Assembly (NCBI GenBank): GCA_036785325.1
Contig: JAXIVH010000028.1
Coordinates: 5,310,946 to 5,374,945, forward strand
Source: Urophycis tenuis
Lineage: Eukaryota; Chordata; Actinopteri; Gadiformes; Phycidae
Direction of reading: 5' to 3'
DNA: 64,000 nucleotides
The position numbers and the translations under genes were made by a program. The notes under the pieces were generated by a model. That model did not search any database, was not told the DNA's origin, and saw only the letters and a program-made list of their open reading frames with translations. Below, piece by piece: positions 59,782 to 64,000 of the stretch. The first letter of the stretch is position 1; each line of letters starts with the position of its first letter.

Positions 59782-60285
59782 GTTATTTGTTGATGAGCCA
59801 GAGCCTGTGACTCCCACCAACCGGCCCGTTCAGCCCACTGCGTTGTCGTCCTCCACCCGGCCGAAGCCTCCTGCGCCCACCCGCCTCCAGCCGAGGCCTC
59901 CTGCTGCGTCAGCCTGTGGCCCGCCCGCCCCCTGTGTCGGCAGCACCCATACCGCTGGTCCTCCCCGCACAGCCACAGGCCCCCTCCGTCCTGCTTCGTG
60001 GGCCATCCTGCAGCTGTCTCTGCAGTCATCGTGTGTCAAAACCATTCAAACTTGTATATGGTAACATTTCAAAATGACACCAGCATAAATGAGGACCTTG
60101 CAATAGGTTGTGTGTTACATGACCCCCCTGGCATACAGCTGTATGTCTCTGTGAAGTCGGTTGTGAAGAACTGCATCCGGCTGAACAAGTACAAGTGCCG
60201 GTGAGGCAGCAACTCTCTCGAGGGGTTGCACGCCCACCTGGTTAACGCCGTCCCTTCACAGCGATGTGGGATCATGCCGTTCCAA
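59782..60285 (+). pseudogene. Exon block copy 13 (TGA form)
   Basis: CAT at 60118 and TGA at 60202. A private change GAAGTCGGTTG near 60156 would give Ser in place of Val. Otherwise as copy 1. Confidence 0.6.
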
Positions 60286-60295
60286 GTAAGTGATT

Positions 60296-60352
<57 letters not shown>

Positions 60353-60606
60353 GCGCGCATATATACACACACACACACTCTTATATATACACACACATAT
60401 ATATATATACTTAAACATAGCTGACCCTTTTTTTCCCCCTTCTCGGGGATTATGCTCCCAGTTTTGATCTCGGACGTCTGGTCACTTATAGCATATAATA
60501 ATATTCTATTACTGTTAAGCCAACTATGAATAATAAAACAGGCCAAAACATGTGTCCTTTATCATAGCTACACGTATTACAAAAAAAACGCGTGAATTGA
60601 AAAGTT
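60286..60606. repeat. Intron-like microsatellite segment of macro-unit 13
   Basis: 321 bases. Long CA run, CGCGCGC and CTCTTATATATAC. This long form is unusual behind a TGA-form exon and resembles the segments after copies 11 and 14. Confidence 0.88.
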
Positions 60607-62084
60607 TAAGGTATGTTTTTAGCTGCTAGGTAGACTTCATTCAACCTGACGCAGTTTAGTCTGTGAGCAACTAAATTGCTCGCAGATGGGCTCATTTTAA
60701 GCGGGGAAATCTAAGGTTCCCAACGGCGTATGGCAAGACTATATTGAGTCATGGGTCGTTGAAATACTAAGCTAATTAATTTCTGTTCTTTATGGAAAGA
60801 TTGATCTTAATTGAAACGTTGAAGGTATGTTTTTAGCTGCTGGGTAGACTTCAGTCAACCTGACGCAGTTTTGTCTGTGAGCAACCAGACTGCTCGCGGA
60901 TGGGCTCATTTTAAGCAGGGAAATCTAAGCTTTCCAACGGCGTATGGCTAGACTATATTCACCAAAGGGCCGTTGAAATACTAAGCTAATTAATTTGTGT
61001 TCTGTAAGGAAAGATTGATGTTAATTGAAACGTTAAAGGTATGTTTTTAGCTGCTGGGTAGACTTCAGTCAACCTGACGCAGTTTTGTTTCTGAGCAACT
61101 AAATTGCTTGGGGATGGGCTCATTTTAAGCGGGGAAATCTAAGCTTTCCAACGGCGTATGGCAAGACTATATTTACCAAAGGGTCGTTGAAATACTAAGC
61201 TAATTAATTTGTGTTCTGTAAGGAAAGATTGATGTTAATTGAAACGTTGAAGGTATGTTTTTAGCTGCTGGGTAGACTTCATTCAACCTGACGCAGTTTA
61301 GTCTGTGATCAACCAGACTGCTGGCGGATGGGCTCATTTTAAGTGGGGAAATCTAAGCTTTTCAACGGTGTATGGCAAGACTATATTCACCAAAGGGCCT
61401 TTGAAATACTAAGCTAATTAATTTGTGTTCTGTAAGGAAAGATTGATGTTAATTGAAACGTTAAAGGTATGTTTTTAGCTGCTGGGTAGACTTCAGTCAA
61501 CCTGACGCAGTTTAGTCTGTGATCAACCAGACTGCTCGCGGATGGGCTCATTTTAAGCGGGGAAATCTAAGCTTTCCAACGGCGTATGGCAAGACTATAT
61601 TGACTCATGGGTCGTTGAAATACTAAGCTAATTAATTTGTGTTCTGTAAGGAAAGATTGATGTTAATTGAAACGTTGAAGGTATGTTTTTAGCTGCTGGG
61701 TAGACTTCAGTCAACCTGACGCAGTTTAGTCTGTGATCAACCAGACTGCTCGCGGATGGGCTCATTTTAAGCGGGGAAATCTTAGCTTTCCAACGGCGTA
61801 TGGCAAGACTATATTCACTAAAGGGTCGTTGAAATACTAAGCTAATTAATTTGTGTTCTGTAAGGAAAGATTGATGTTAATTGAAACGTTGAAGGTATGT
61901 CTTTAGCTGCTGTGTAGACTTCAGTCAACCTGACGCAGATTTGTCTGTGAGCAACCAAATTGCTCGGAGATTGGCTCATTTTAAACAGGGAAATCTAAGC
62001 TTTCCAACGACGTATGGCATGACTATATTTGCCCATGGGTCGTCGAAATAATAAGCTGATTCATGTGTGTTCTGTTGGCTGTGG
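60607..62084. repeat. 214-bp satellite array 15 (7 monomers)
   Basis: First monomer 60607 (TAAGG start), terminal monomer 61891, 6 x 214 apart. Early monomers resemble the start of array 13; later ones have AACGGTGTATGG. Confidence 0.95.
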
Positions 62085-62262
62085 AAAGAAAATAGCACAC
62101 AAGTCATACCAAGTCACCTTTATTTTTCAGTGATAAACATTAATAAATAAACAGTATGGACATTGTATAAACAGTTGTATAAAAAGTGTAAACGGTATGA
62201 ACAGTGTTCTTATAAAAGATATCAATATCAATACTGATCACGTGTGTATTTTATATTTCCAG

Positions 62263-62766
62263 GTTATTTGTTGATGAGCCAGAGCCTGTGACTCCCACCA
62301 ACCGGCCCGTTCAGCCCACTGCGTTGTCGTCCTCCACCCGGCCGAAGCCTCCTGCGCCCACCCGCCTCCAGCCGAGGCCTCCTGCTGCATCAGCCTGTGG
62401 CCCGCCCGCCCCCTGTGTCGGCAGCACCCATACCGCTGGTCCTCCCCGCACAGCCACAGGCCCCCTCCGTCCTGCTTCGTGGGCCATCCTGCAGCTGTCT
62501 CTGCAGTCATCGTGTGTCAAAACCATTCAAACTTGTATATGGTAACATTTCAAAATGACACCAGCATAAATGAGGACCTTGCAATAGGTTTTGTGTTACA
62601 GGACCCCCCTGGCATACAGCTGTATGTCTCTGTGAAGGTGGTTGTGAAGAACTGCATCCGGCTGAACAAGTACAAGTGCCGGCGAGGCAGCAACTCTCTC
62701 GAGGGGTTGCACGCCCACCTGGTTAACGCCATCCCTTCACAGCGATATGGGATCATGCCGTTCCAA
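62263..62766 (+). CDS. Exon block copy 14, candidate transposase-derived exon (open form)
   Basis: Open form: CAG at 62599 and CGA at 62683, with GCATCA and GATATGGG. The second-half frame is open from 62278 to the donor. A private G-to-T (GGTTTTGTG) near 62590 would replace Cys with Phe. Same frame conflict in the first half. Confidence 0.35.
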
Positions 62767-62776
62767 GTAAGTGATT

Positions 62777-62831
<55 letters not shown>

Positions 62832-63091
62832 GCGCGCGCATATATACACACACACACACACACTTATATATACACACACATATATATATATATACTTAAA
62901 CATAGCTGACCCTTTTTTTCCCCCTTCTCGGGGATTATGCTCCCAGTTTTGATCTCGGACGTCTGGTCACTTATAGCATATAATAATATTCTATTACTGT
63001 TAAGCCAACTATGAATAATAAAACAGGCCAAAACATGTGTCCTTTATCATAGCTACACGTGTTACAAAAAAAACGCGTGAATTGAAAAGTT
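62767..63091. repeat. Intron-like microsatellite segment of macro-unit 14
   Basis: 325 bases with a long CA run, CGCGCGCGC, the CTTATATATAC variant and CGTGTTAC near the end. Confidence 0.88.
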
Positions 63092-64000
63092 GAAGGTATG
63101 TTTTTAGCTGCTGGGTAGACTTCAGTCAACCTGACGCAGTTTTGTCTGTGAGCAACCAAATTGCTCGGGGATGGGCTCATTTTAAGCGGGGAAATCTAAG
63201 GTTCCCAACGGCGTATGGCAAGACTATATTGAGTCATGGGTCGTTGAAATACTAAGCTAATTAATTTCTGTTCTTTATTGAAAGATTGATCTTAATTGAA
63301 ACGTTGAAGGTATGTTTTTAGCTGCTGGGTAGACTTCAGTCAACCTGACGCAGATTTGTCTGTGATCAACCAGACTGCTCGCGGATGGGCTCATTTTAAG
63401 CGGGGAAATCTAAGCTTTCCAACGGCGTATGGAAAGACTATATTGACTCATGGGTCATTGAAATACTAAGCTAATTAATTTGTGTTCTGTAAGGAAAGAT
63501 TGATGTTAATTGAAACGTTGAAGGTATGTCTTTAGCTGCTGTGTAGACTTCAGTCAACCTGACGCAGATTTGTCTGTGAGCAACCAAATTGCTCGGGGAT
63601 GGGCTCATTATAAGCGGGGAAATCTACGCTTTCCAACGGCGTATGGCAAGACTATATTCACCAAAGGGCCGTTGAAATACTAAGCTAATTAATTTGTGTT
63701 CTGTAAGGAAAGATTGATGTTAATTGAAACGTTAAAGGTATGTTTTTAGCTGCTGGGTAGACTTCATTCAACCTGACGCAGTTTAGTCTGTGATCAACCA
63801 GACTGCTCGCGGATGGGCTCATTTTAAGCGGGGAAATCTAAGCTTTCCAACGGCGTATGGCAAGACTATATTGACTCATGGGTCGTTGAAATACTAAGCT
63901 AATTAATTTGTGTTCTGTAAGGAAAGATTGATGTTAATTGAAACGTTGAAGGTATGTTTTTAGCTGCTGGGTAGACTTCAGTCAACCTGACGCAGTTTAG
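63092..64000. repeat. 214-bp satellite array 16, cut by window end (about 4.2 monomers)
   Basis: First monomer 63092, continuing in 214-base steps to the window edge. The third monomer has a terminal-type GTATGTCTTT start but is followed by ordinary monomers. Terminal-type words can therefore also occur inside an array. Confidence 0.95.

Noticed and set aside
3909..62766. One giant multi-exon gene made by joining the 504-bp exons
   Set aside because: The blocks are frame-neutral in length, but each frame meets a stop inside every copy (TGA TGA at the start of one, TAA at base 281 of another), so no continuous product is possible.

Overview
The window is almost entirely repetitive DNA from a vertebrate, most likely a ray-finned fish. 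The reasons are degenerate CCCTAA (vertebrate telomere-type) tracts, a retroelement 3' tail of the kind common in teleosts, and an exon whose product resembles a teleost transposase-derived protein family. The family match is from memory and unverified. No bacterial-style operons, tRNA, rRNA or CRISPR arrays are visible.

Layout. (1) 1-32135 and 42297-64000 hold a two-tier macrosatellite. Each macro-unit has a 504-bp exon-like block (splice acceptor before, GTAAGT donor after), a 291-351 bp CA/CG/TA microsatellite segment, a tandem array of a 214-bp satellite monomer, and a 178-bp AT-rich spacer leading into the next exon block. There are 14 complete exon copies plus a 33-bp tail at the left edge, and 16 satellite arrays of 2 to 35 monomers. 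Complete arrays differ by whole monomers. (2) 32136-41195 holds four tandem units of about 2.0-2.8 kb. Each has a short head, a degenerate telomere-like tract and a GC-rich block; a fifth, partial unit follows at 41196. (3) 41673-42296 is non-satellite DNA with poly(A)-like signals, an 18-G run and short internal repeats. A decayed satellite monomer follows and marks a genuine array edge.

The exon block is probably a captured, decaying gene fragment. Its first half is open in one frame (proline-rich) and its second half in another (transposase-like C-terminal segment). The second-half frame carries an in-frame TGA in 8 of 14 copies and is open in 6. Nested duplications of about 10-12 kb and 3,978 bp, and exchanges of whole monomers, are readable directly, so unequal exchange or gene conversion has been recent. 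The telomere-like orientation (CCCTAA on the + strand) fits a subtelomeric setting with the chromosome end to the left, but interstitial placement or misassembly cannot be excluded. No functional protein-coding gene can be asserted with confidence.
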